NCBI GenBank assembly: GCA_007130585.1
Contig: SLSE01000116.1
Location: 1-6,009, forward strand
Direction: 5' to 3'
Source of the DNA: Syntrophomonadaceae bacterium
GTDB taxonomy: Bacteria > Bacillota > Dethiobacteria > DTU022
Length of the DNA stretch: 6,009 nucleotides
Below are positions 1 to 5,614 of the stretch, piece after piece (position 1 is the first letter of the stretch; each line of letters starts with the position of its first letter). Below the pieces are notes generated by a model. It did not search any database, was not told the DNA's origin, and worked only from the letters and a program-made list of their open reading frames with translations. The translations under genes were made by a program, and so were the position numbers.

Positions 1-40
1 CCGTAGACAATGTTTGAAGCTGCCGGCAGCTCGCAGAACT

Positions 41-63
41 GCAGCCTGTCAGATACAGGCTGC
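41..63. promoter_or_regulatory. Perfect 9-5-9 inverted repeat over the nikR -35 region, candidate operator
   Basis: GCAGCCTGT at 41-49 and ACAGGCTGC at 55-63 are exact reverse complements separated by CAGAT. The repeat covers the place where the -35 box of the nikR promoter must lie (about 51-56). There is no T-run after it on either strand, so it does not look like an intrinsic terminator of an upstream gene. An operator for NikR itself or another regulator is an inference; it does not match the E. coli NikR operator (GTATGA-N16-TCATAC as I recall it). A 14-base palindrome (AGCTGCCGGCAGCT, 18-31) lies just upstream. Confidence 0.5.
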
Positions 64-64
64 C

Positions 65-81
65 TGATTATGCTATAATCA
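65..81. promoter_or_regulatory. 7-3-7 inverted repeat overlapping the nikR -10 box, candidate operator
   Basis: TGATTAT at 65-71 and ATAATCA at 75-81 are exact reverse complements around GCT. The -10 hexamer at 74-79 is inside the repeat, so a protein bound here would block RNA polymerase. The shape recalls metal-regulator boxes of the Fur superfamily (7-1-7), but the spacer is 3 rather than 1. Autoregulation by NikR is a second possibility. AT-rich -10 regions can give short dyads by chance. Confidence 0.45.
71..79 (+). promoter_or_regulatory. nikR promoter, extended -10
   Basis: TGC followed by a perfect TATAAT (74-79) gives an extended -10 element. The -35 region has only a poor match (GATACA near 52-57), which an extended -10 can tolerate. 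Transcription would begin near 86, leaving a leader of about 23 bases. The leader carries a G-rich ribosome binding site, GGGGGTG at 95-101, 7 bases before the nikR ATG. Confidence 0.7.
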
Positions 82-108
82 CTTTAGCAAATCCGGGGGT
101 GTTTATAT

Positions 109-528
109 ATGTCAGGTTTGATTCGTTTCGGCATATCGATGGAAAAAGAACTATTGGAACGTCTGGACAAGGAAATAGTCAAGCGCGGTTATCCAAACAG
201 ATCTGAAGCTATCAGGGATCTAATCCGTAACCAGCTGGTTGAACTGGACTGGTCCCAGGATGACGGGGAAGTGGCCGGGACAATAACTATTATCTATAAC
301 CACCATGTAAAAGGCTTAAGCGATCTGCTTTTGGAACTGCAGCACGATCATCATGGCATGATAGTTTCGGTAATGCATGTGCACCTTGAACATGATCACT
401 GCCTGGAAGTAATGGTTATAAAAGGCAGAGCATCTGAGGCGAGGGAACTGGCCGGCCGGTTGATCGGCGTAAAAGGGGTAAAGCACGGCAAGCTGACCAT
501 AACTTCAACCGGAAAAAGACTGAATTAA
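109..528 (+). CDS. nikR: Nickel-responsive transcriptional regulator NikR
   Basis: A 139-residue cytoplasmic DNA-binding protein, the normal NikR length. Residues 3-46 form a ribbon-helix-helix: a beta strand (LIRFGIS), helix A (LLERLDKEIV) and the conserved NRSEAIRDLIR helix. Residues 57-135 are the ACT-like tetramerisation and nickel-binding domain. The four square-planar Ni ligands of E. coli NikR (H76, H87, H89, C95) correspond to H79, H90, H92 and C98, a constant offset of 3, so the high-affinity site appears intact. In this family nickel binding promotes operator binding and repression of nickel uptake genes or control of nickel enzymes. The gene has its own promoter and converges on prmC. 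No nickel transporter or nickel enzyme gene is visible, so its targets are outside the window; the dyads before it suggest autoregulation or control by another factor. The start has an in-frame ATG with a fitting ribosome binding site. Confidence 0.95.
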   Translation: MSGLIRFGISMEKELLERLDKEIVKRGYPNRSEAIRDLIRNQLVELDWSQDDGEVAGTITIIYNHHVKGLSDLLLELQHDHHGMIVSVMHVHLEHDHCLEVMVIKGRASEARELAGRLIGVKGVKHGKLTITSTGKRLN

Positions 529-577
529 CAGGGGGCCGGTTCAGACCGCCTGGTAATCTTGAGGAACTGCCTGTTTA

Positions 578-1489
578 TCACTCCCGGGGACCTGGTTCCG
601 GCCCCGGTATTTTTCCTTCCATCACCCGCGGGTGACCGGCCAGGTCAGAATACCAGCTTACCGTTGCGAAGAGTCCGCTTTCCAGGGCCAGATCTTCCAC
701 CTGCTCTTTCTGGCCCGCTCCTACCTCCAGCAGCACCAGGCCCGGTTTTAAAACATAGCCGGGGAGATCTTCAAAGATCTCCCGGTAGCTGTCAAGCCCG
801 TCCTCTCCTCCGTAAAGAGCACCGGGAGGCTCGAATTCCCTGATATCCCGCGGCAGACTCTCCATATCCCATTTGCTCAGGTAGGGAGGGTTGGAAACAA
901 CAAGATTAAAGCGCGGCCGCGGACAAATCTCCCGAAAAGCTTTAAAATAACTGCCCCTGTGCCAGGAGATTTTATCTTTAACCCCGAGAGCCGCCGCATT
1001 TTCAGCGGCCTGCTCCAGGGCATCCCCGGAAATGTCCACAGCCCGGACCCTTATGCCGGGCACTTTCAGGGCCAGGGTGATGGCAATTGCCCCGCTGCCG
1101 GTGCCCAGGTCAACGCAGCTGACAGTTTTTAAATTTCCCGCAGCTTTCTGCCTGTCGCTCCAGTGAAGCGCCCTTTCAACAATCAGCTCCGTCTCCGGCC
1201 TGGGAATCAGGACGCTTTTGTTTACTTTAAACCGGCTTCCGAAAAAATATTTTTCACCCGTTATGTATGCTGCCGGTTCTCCGGCACACCTTCGCCGGAC
1301 AAGCCTCTCAAACTGTTCTGCCGATTTTGCAGGCAGTTCTTCTTCCCTGTTCAGAAAAAGCTGCAGGCGGTCGGACTGCAGTACATGGGACAGCAGCAGC
1401 TCCGCTTCCATCCTGGGCTGTTCCAATCCCGCTTTTTCCAAGCAAAAAGAAGCCCGCTGCAGGGCTTCTTCGATGGTGTGGCTTCTCAA
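578..1489 (-). CDS. prmC: Peptide chain release factor N5-glutamine methyltransferase PrmC (HemK)
   Basis: A 303-residue SAM-dependent methyltransferase that methylates the glutamine of the GGQ motif in release factors, raising termination efficiency. Residues 1-75 form the small helical N-terminal domain that recognises the release factor (PRMEAELLLSHVL is typical). Residues about 90-290 are the Rossmann-like domain, with the SAM-binding loop DLGTGSG at 127-133, an acidic residue at D152, and the catalytic NPPY motif at 200-203 that holds the target amide. The start is TTG (1487-1489), supported by GGGAG at 1500-1504 inside the end of prfA with 10 bases of spacing and by the usual N-terminal length; no ATG fits. 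It begins 5 bases after the prfA stop, so translational coupling is likely. The last dozen residues are proline-rich and somewhat beyond the usual family end. No clear terminator follows in the 49 bases before the nikR stop. Confidence 0.95.
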   Translation of the reverse strand: MRSHTIEEALQRASFCLEKAGLEQPRMEAELLLSHVLQSDRLQLFLNREEELPAKSAEQFERLVRRRCAGEPAAYITGEKYFFGSRFKVNKSVLIPRPETELIVERALHWSDRQKAAGNLKTVSCVDLGTGSGAIAITLALKVPGIRVRAVDISGDALEQAAENAAALGVKDKISWHRGSYFKAFREICPRPRFNLVVSNPPYLSKWDMESLPRDIREFEPPGALYGGEDGLDSYREIFEDLPGYVLKPGLVLLEVGAGQKEQVEDLALESGLFATVSWYSDLAGHPRVMEGKIPGPEPGPRE

Positions 1490-1494
1490 CGGTT

Positions 1495-2565
1495 TTATAC
1501 TCCCGTTTCTTTCAATTTTTCTGCGCGTTCATTGGCGATTAATTCTTCTGTTATATCGTCCAGGTCCCCGGCGAGGACCAGGTCAAGCTTGTGCAGGGTC
1601 AGGTTAATGCGGTGATCGGTCACCCTGTTCTGAGGATAGTTATAAGTCCGGATCCGCTCGCTGCGATCTCCGGTGCCGACCATTGTCTTGCGGGTCTGGG
1701 CCAGTTCGGCGGTTTGCTCTGAGATATACTTGTCCAGCAGCCTGCTGCGCAGGATGCGCAGGGCTTTTTCTTTATTCTGTAGCTGGGATTTTTCATCCTG
1801 GCAGCTGACAACCACGCCCGAGGGCTCATGAGTTATGCGCACAGCGGACTGGGTGGTATTCACGCTCTGCCCGCCCGGCCCTGTCGCGCAAAATGTATCA
1901 ATGCGCAGGTCCTGGGGATTAATGTCAACTTCGACTTCCTCAACTTCCGGCAAAACTGCCACCGTGGCGGCAGATGTGTGAATCCGCCCCCCTGACTCGG
2001 TGGAGGGAATCCTCTGCACCCGATGCACGCCACTTTCATATTTAAGATAGCTGTAAGCGCCCCTGCCTTCTACCCCCAGGATAACTTCTTTGAACCCGCC
2101 AATATTGGTAGGATGCGATTCAACAATTTCAGCTTTGTAGTTTTTCCGCTCGGCAAAACGGGTATACATCTTCAGCAGATCAGCCGCAAACAGGGCTGCC
2201 TCGTCACCGCCGGTCCCGGCCCTTATTTCAATAAAGACATTCTTCTCGTCGTATGGATCTTTAGGCAAAAGATGCTCATTCAGCTCTGATTGAATTTTTT
2301 CCTTTTCTTCCTGCAACGATTCAATCTCTGATCTGAGGTACCCGGACATCTCTTGATCAGTGTTTTCGCCAAGCATTTCTTCGGCTTCGGCAGTCTCATT
2401 TTCAATTTCCTTTAAGCGGCGGTAAAGTTCGACGATCGGGGTAATTTCCGAAATCTCGCGGGACATTTTCAGCCACCTGTCGCGGTCGTCCATGACATTC
2501 GGATCGCTGAGCTGCTGCTCCAGCTCGCTATATCGCTGTTCAATTACTTCAAGCTTTTCCTGCAT
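1495..2565 (-). CDS. prfA: Peptide chain release factor 1 (RF1)
   Basis: A 356-residue class I release factor, normal family length, which reads UAA and UAG in the ribosomal A site and triggers peptidyl-tRNA hydrolysis. Domain 1 is the coiled-coil-rich N-terminal helical part (1-100). Domain 2 carries the stop-codon reading tripeptide P187-S188-T189, a PxT form that marks RF1 rather than RF2 (SPF). Domain 3 contains GPGGQSVN with the catalytic GGQ at 231-233; Q233 is the residue PrmC modifies. The C-terminal part (about 290-356) is a normal domain 4 ending. The ATG at 2563-2565 is preceded by GAGGTG (2573-2578) at 7 bases. It is followed after 5 bases by prmC. Upstream, a 225-base gap holds the rpmE terminator and no gene, so prfA needs its own promoter or read-through. 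I see only weak candidates, for example TTGGAA (2689-2694) and TATTGC (2666-2671) with 17 bases between. Confidence 0.97.
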   Translation of the reverse strand: MQEKLEVIEQRYSELEQQLSDPNVMDDRDRWLKMSREISEITPIVELYRRLKEIENETAEAEEMLGENTDQEMSGYLRSEIESLQEEKEKIQSELNEHLLPKDPYDEKNVFIEIRAGTGGDEAALFAADLLKMYTRFAERKNYKAEIVESHPTNIGGFKEVILGVEGRGAYSYLKYESGVHRVQRIPSTESGGRIHTSAATVAVLPEVEEVEVDINPQDLRIDTFCATGPGGQSVNTTQSAVRITHEPSGVVVSCQDEKSQLQNKEKALRILRSRLLDKYISEQTAELAQTRKTMVGTGDRSERIRTYNYPQNRVTDHRINLTLHKLDLVLAGDLDDITEELIANERAEKLKETGV

Positions 2566-2590
2566 TTCTGTTCACCTCAAAAACATTAAA

Positions 2591-2631
2591 GGCAGTGATC
2601 AGGCTGCCAGCATCAAGCTGCACAAACTGCC
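2591..2631 (-). other. Possible stem-loop in the prfA leader
   Basis: On the minus strand GGCAGT (from 2631 down to 2626) can pair with ACTGCC (2596 to 2591), enclosing a smaller stem CAGC/GCTG with a 5-base loop (2608-2620). It ends 13 bases before the prfA ribosome binding site. There is no U-run, so it is not a terminator; an effect on translation or message stability is only a guess. Confidence 0.25.
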
Positions 2632-2755
2632 CTGCCCGGGTCTGAAAATAAAAGCAGCTGAACCTGCAATAATTTTGTTTGCGGCGAGTTCCAATAAGGT
2701 TCCCGGACCGCACAAGGCAGATTAGCTGACGTAAAAATAATCCAACCTGAAAAGG

Positions 2756-2782
2756 AAAAAAGCAGAGCACCCGTGCCCTGCT
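2756..2782 (-). terminator. Intrinsic terminator after rpmE
   Basis: The minus-strand RNA reads AGCAGGGCAC, then GG, then GTGCTCTGCT, forming a stem of up to 10 pairs (one G-U) with a very small loop that would open to about CGGG. A run of six U follows at once (2761 to 2756, the first pairing with the stem base). It starts 8 bases after the rpmE stop codon. This is a textbook Rho-independent terminator and ends the transcript that carries rpmE. Confidence 0.9.
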
Positions 2783-2790
2783 CCCGTAAA

Positions 2791-2988
2791 TTACATCCCG
2801 TATTTGCGCTTAAAGCGCTCAACACGTCCACCGGTGTCAACAAACTTTTGCTTGCCGGTGAAAAACGGATGGCACTTCGAACATATCTCAACTCTTATCG
2901 TTTCTTTTGTAGAGCCGGTTTCAAATGTTTCTCCGCAGGCACAAATAACCTTTGCCCGGTAATATTCTGGATGCAGACCAGTTTTCAT
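2791..2988 (-). CDS. rpmE: 50S ribosomal protein L31, zinc-binding type
   Basis: A 65-residue protein of the large ribosomal subunit, near the central protuberance and involved in subunit bridging. It matches the RpmE type: MKTGLHPEYY start, C16 and C18 (CAC), C36 and C39 (CSKC), the HPFFTGKQKFVD block and a basic GRVERFKRKYG tail. All four cysteines are present, so this is the zinc-holding C+ form, not the cysteine-less C- form (YtiA/RpmE2) that replaces it in zinc starvation in Bacillus. The ATG at 2986-2988 has an excellent ribosome binding site, AAGGAGGT at 2997-3004, 8 bases away; longer in-frame extensions lack support. It lies about 107 bases after rho and is followed by a strong terminator. 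Confidence 0.96.
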   Translation of the reverse strand: MKTGLHPEYYRAKVICACGETFETGSTKETIRVEICSKCHPFFTGKQKFVDTGGRVERFKRKYGM

Positions 2989-3024
2989 TGTCCTCGACCT
3001 CCTTACTTTCACTTCCAATAACAA

Positions 3025-3053
3025 ATCATAGCACATTGCCTTTTAATCTGCAA
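3025..3053 (-). promoter_or_regulatory. Likely rpmE promoter
   Basis: On the minus strand, TTGCAG (3053 to 3048) and TATGAT (3030 to 3025) are separated by exactly 17 bases, and TGC directly before TATGAT makes an extended -10. Start of transcription would be near 3018, leaving a leader of about 30 bases that contains the strong rpmE ribosome binding site. This would allow L31 to be made independently of rho. Confidence 0.6.
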
Positions 3054-3074
3054 CAACTTTTCCTGCGTTATTAT

Positions 3075-3090
3075 TATTTCCCGGGAAATA
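3075..3090. repeat. 16-base perfect palindrome between rho and rpmE
   Basis: The sequence TATTTCCCGGGAAATA is self-complementary and lies 5 bases past the rho stop codon. As RNA it could fold into a short hairpin (about 6 pairs, CCGG loop), too weak and without a U-run to be a good terminator. As DNA it could be a protein-binding site upstream of the rpmE promoter. Function unknown. Confidence 0.4.
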
Positions 3091-3095
3091 TTTGG

Positions 3096-4340
3096 CTACA
3101 TGGTATGCATGTTGCTGAGAAATTCCTCGTTAGACTTGGTTTTTCTAAGCCTGCCCATCAGGGCTTCCAGGAACTCAACACTGGTGCTGCTGCCCATAGC
3201 TTTTCTGAGCGCCCACATCAGCTCGATCTTATGTTCATCGAGCAGCAGTTCTTCCCGGCGGGTTCCGGAGCGGGAAATATCGATGGCCGGGAAGATCCGG
3301 CGTTCGGCAATTTTCCGATCAAGGTGCAGTTCCATGTTGCCTGTCCCTTTAAATTCTTCGTAAACCACGTCGTCCATGCGGCTGCCCGTATCAACTATAG
3401 CTGTTGCCAGAACGGTCAGGCTTCCACCCTGATCGATATTACGGGCCGCCCCGAAAAAGCGTTTCGGTTTATAGAAGGCTCCGGGATCAATACCACCGGA
3501 CAATGTCCGGCCGCTGGGCGGTATTACCAGGTTATAAGCCCTGGTCAGCCTGGTAATACTATCAAGCAGTACGGCGACATCACGGCCCTGCTCCACCAGG
3601 CGCTGAGCCCTTTCAAGGACCAGTTCGGCAATATGAATATGGTTTTCGGGCTTCTGATCAAATGTTGAACTGACCACGTCGGCATCAACGCTGCGCTCCA
3701 TATCAGTAACTTCTTCGGGCCGTTCATCAATCAGGAGGATTATCAGTTCAATTTCGGGGTGATTAATGGAAATACTGTTGGCCAGCTGTTTGAGGAGCAT
3801 CGTCTTCCCTGCTTTCGGGGGGGACACTACAAGCCCGCGCTGGCCTTTTCCCACGGGGATAAGCAGATCGATAATCCGGGTTGAAAGTATATCCGACTTT
3901 GTTTCCATTTTAATTGGGTCATCAGGGTGAATGGGAACCAGGTTGCGAAAGCTCGGGCGTCCTGACAAGCGCTCAGGCTCTTCTTCATTAATTTTTTCAA
4001 CCTGCAAAAGAGCATAGTACCGTTCATTGTCTTTGGGAGGCCGGATCCGTCCCGAGATAATATCTCCTGTACGCATATTGAAACGGCGTATTTGCGAAGC
4101 AGAAATATAAATATCATCTTCCGAGAAGTAATATTTTTTGCGCCGCAAAAACCCGAAACCATCCGGCATAATTTCGAGCATACCCGAGGCACTGAGCTGT
4201 TCACCATTTTCTGAAAAGAGCCTGGTCAGCTCATCAATTAGCTCCTGCTTGCGCATTGTCGACTGGCCTTTTATTTCATGTTCCTTTGCCAGGCGATGCA
4301 GTTCATTTAACGTCATCGTTTTTAATTTTTCCGAGTTCAA
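3096..4340 (-). CDS. rho: Transcription termination factor Rho
   Basis: A 414-residue hexameric RNA-dependent ATPase/helicase that pulls nascent RNA and ends transcription. In order: a SAP-like Rho N-terminal domain (about 1-43, with TLNELHRLAKE), the cold-shock/OB RNA-binding domain (about 52-118) with the RNP-1-like GFGFLR at 61-66, and the RecA-type ATPase domain. The last has Walker A PPKAGKT at 174-180 (K179), LLIDERPEEV with E206, Walker B ending in D260, the Q-loop SGGID followed by KPKRFFGAARN, and the RSGTRREEL segment at 357-365. It is a compact Rho without a long N-terminal insertion. Start: a GTG at 4350-4352 would add four residues, but it lies inside the best ribosome binding site; the TTG at 4338-4340 is 8 bases after that site and gives the family-like start LNSEKLKTMTLNEL. 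The exchanger gene ends 18 bases upstream, so the two are probably one operon. Confidence 0.97.
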   Translation of the reverse strand: MNSEKLKTMTLNELHRLAKEHEIKGQSTMRKQELIDELTRLFSENGEQLSASGMLEIMPDGFGFLRRKKYYFSEDDIYISASQIRRFNMRTGDIISGRIRPPKDNERYYALLQVEKINEEEPERLSGRPSFRNLVPIHPDDPIKMETKSDILSTRIIDLLIPVGKGQRGLVVSPPKAGKTMLLKQLANSISINHPEIELIILLIDERPEEVTDMERSVDADVVSSTFDQKPENHIHIAELVLERAQRLVEQGRDVAVLLDSITRLTRAYNLVIPPSGRTLSGGIDPGAFYKPKRFFGAARNIDQGGSLTVLATAIVDTGSRMDDVVYEEFKGTGNMELHLDRKIAERRIFPAIDISRSGTRREELLLDEHKIELMWALRKAMGSSTSVEFLEALMGRLRKTKSNEEFLSNMHTM

Positions 4341-4348
4341 ACTAGCCA

Positions 4349-4355
4349 CCACCTT
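4349..4355 (-). promoter_or_regulatory. rho ribosome binding site that decides the start codon
   Basis: The minus strand reads AAGGTGG here, 8 bases before a TTG (4338-4340). The site includes the first of two GTG codons (4350-4352) that open the longest frame, and upstream of that GTG there is only an AT-rich stretch with no Shine-Dalgarno match. This favours initiation at TTG. Confidence 0.65.
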
Positions 4356-4358
4356 TTG

Positions 4359-5360
4359 TTAATTACCACCGGCCCTGAACAGCAGGTACGCTGCCGTAAA
4401 GTAGCCCGCAAGGACAAGCAATGTATCAAAACCGATGCGGCCGAGCCCCTTTTCTGATCGATAAACCAGGCCAAAAATTACTACTGTGCTGATCAGGATA
4501 ACCATAACGGCAGAAGCCAGGTGACCGCCTGAAGCCGCGTAAAGAAGCGGGCCCGGGCGATAAAACAAATCGGCCACAAAAACCAAAAAAAGATTCATAA
4601 AGTTTGCCCCGAAAACATTGGCTACCGCCATGTCAATGTAGCCCAATCGAACCGCTGTCAGCGTGGTTACCATTTCGGGGAGGGAAGTACTGATTGCCAG
4701 AAATATTGAACCTGTAAAGGTATGTCCCAACCCGGTTTCCAGGGCGATGCGATCGCTGGCATCGGTTATCAGGACACCGGCAACAACAATCAACCCTCCT
4801 GCCAGAGCGAAGCGGATCAGCGCCTGCCCGGTGGAAATGTTTTTACCGGCGGCCGGTATTTCTTCACTTCCCCTGGACAGCGATGGATTTTTACGTTCAT
4901 AGCTGTAAAGCATTTTGCTGCCGTAAATATATACCAGCGCTATGAGCAGGGCCTCGAAACCGACCCAGCCCACGGAAATAGTGAAGATTCCGAGCAGCGC
5001 AATGGAAGCGAGACAAATGGTAGTTATGCTCAGAGAAGCGGTAATGATATGCCCCCGGGTTATCCGGGATGTTAACGGGCCTCTTCCTGATATAACATCA
5101 ATTACGGCCAGCAGGGCCAGGTTAAAAAGGCAGCTCCCCAGGATATTCCCCAAAGCCAGGTCGGGAGCATCGATTAAAACTGCGCTCAGGGTGGTTACCA
5201 GTTCCGGCAGAGAAGTAGCCAGCGGCAGCAGGGCTACTCCGGCCCAGGCAGTACCGATCCCGGTATTATCTGCTATAACAGCAGCATTTTTGGTCAATCT
5301 GCTGCCCGCGAATATGATAATGGCCGCACATACAAAAAACTGTAACCAAGGATTGACCAT
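4359..5360 (-). CDS. CaCA-family cation exchanger (sodium/calcium exchanger-like membrane protein)
   Basis: A 333-residue integral membrane protein of the Ca2+/cation antiporter superfamily, exchanging a divalent cation against Na+ or H+ across the cytoplasmic membrane. Ten hydrophobic segments can be seen in two homologous halves of five: about 5-22, 35-60, 66-90, 104-124, 129-152, then a hydrophilic loop (153-178), then 180-200, 212-236, 241-266, 278-300, 309-330. The alpha-1 repeat has ATSLPE (48-53) and GNILGSCLFN (71-80); the alpha-2 repeat has STSLPE (224-229) and ANVFGANFMN (247-256). The acidic residues E53 and E229 are kept. A252 and N256 stand where the archaeal NCX_Mj has Ser and Asp, so the ion preference may differ. 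The ATG at 5358-5360 follows GGGAG (5365-5369) by 4 bases. rho starts 18 bases downstream of its stop. Substrate and symbol cannot be assigned from sequence alone. Confidence 0.9.
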   Translation of the reverse strand: MVNPWLQFFVCAAIIIFAGSRLTKNAAVIADNTGIGTAWAGVALLPLATSLPELVTTLSAVLIDAPDLALGNILGSCLFNLALLAVIDVISGRGPLTSRITRGHIITASLSITTICLASIALLGIFTISVGWVGFEALLIALVYIYGSKMLYSYERKNPSLSRGSEEIPAAGKNISTGQALIRFALAGGLIVVAGVLITDASDRIALETGLGHTFTGSIFLAISTSLPEMVTTLTAVRLGYIDMAVANVFGANFMNLFLVFVADLFYRPGPLLYAASGGHLASAVMVILISTVVIFGLVYRSEKGLGRIGFDTLLVLAGYFTAAYLLFRAGGN

Positions 5361-5383
5361 TTTGCTCCCGGGATTCTGAAGCC

Positions 5384-5389
5384 ATTATA
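5384..5389 (-). promoter_or_regulatory. Likely -10 box of the exchanger-rho promoter
   Basis: A perfect TATAAT on the minus strand, 24 bases before the exchanger ATG, would give a leader of under 20 bases. The -35 match at 17-base spacing is poor (AGAACA, 5412 to 5407). The -10 lies between the arms of a small dyad, AAGCC (5379-5383) and GGCTT (5395-5399), which may help a regulator bind. A second perfect TATAAT lies farther upstream at 5592 to 5587, also with a weak -35, and would give a leader of about 220 bases. Confidence 0.5.
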
Positions 5390-5488
5390 ACTGCGGCTTA
5401 TTAAATTGTTCTTTAAATGGGCAGCAGCATAAGAGCTTCCTCTGATAAGGGGGATGGACTATTTAGAATTCCACACATCTTTAACCCA

Positions 5489-5561
5489 GGGTATCAGACT
5501 GTGTAAGACAAAAACCGCTTACCAGTTTTCCATCGGCTAGATGTATTCGCTATTAATACCC
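5489..5561 (-). other. Candidate structured RNA element in the exchanger leader region
   Basis: On the minus strand GGGTAT (5561 to 5556) can pair with ATACCC (5494 to 5489), closing a region with two inner hairpins: CATC/GATG with a 5-base loop, and ACTGGTAAG paired with CTTAC-A-CAGT (9 pairs, one bulge, 10-base loop, 5526 to 5498). That is a possible three-way junction of about 73 bases. It lies downstream of the distal TATAAT (5587-5592) and upstream of the exchanger. I do not recognise a known riboswitch; in particular I do not see the GGGGAGUAG signature of the yybP-ykoY manganese class. No credible protein gene is visible in the 5361-5614 gap. Confidence 0.3.
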
Positions 5562-5614
5562 ATTTTCCTGCTAATGCCGCTGAAAAATTATAAGCCGGAT
5601 CCGGATGAGCAAAC

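Noticed and set aside
529..553. Bulged hairpin (CGGT/ACCG with extra pairs) between the converging nikR and prmC ends, as a two-way terminator
   Set aside because: The stem is only 4-6 pairs with a bulge, and neither strand has a U-run directly after it.
1163..1615. Overlapping plus-strand open frames of up to 150 codons opposite prmC and prfA
   Set aside because: They overlap each other and two well-recognised genes, and their translations show no conserved domain.
2989..3036. Upstream extension of L31 by 16 residues
   Set aside because: The extension would translate the strong ribosome binding site and part of the promoter; all L31 homologues begin at the MKxGxHP motif.
2952..3668. Open frame of 238 codons on the plus strand, opposite rpmE and rho
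   Set aside because: It runs antisense to two certain genes, has no family-like motifs and no convincing ribosome binding site; it is a by-product of codon bias.
5405..5480. A 21-codon ATG frame on the minus strand in the exchanger upstream gap (MCGILNS start) as a leader peptide
   Set aside because: No good ribosome binding site, no codon run that suggests attenuation, and no terminator hairpin after it.
5596..5605. CCGGATCCGG palindrome just after the hydrolase stop as a terminator
   Set aside because: A perfect 10-base palindrome leaves almost no loop, and the following bases give only an interrupted T stretch.
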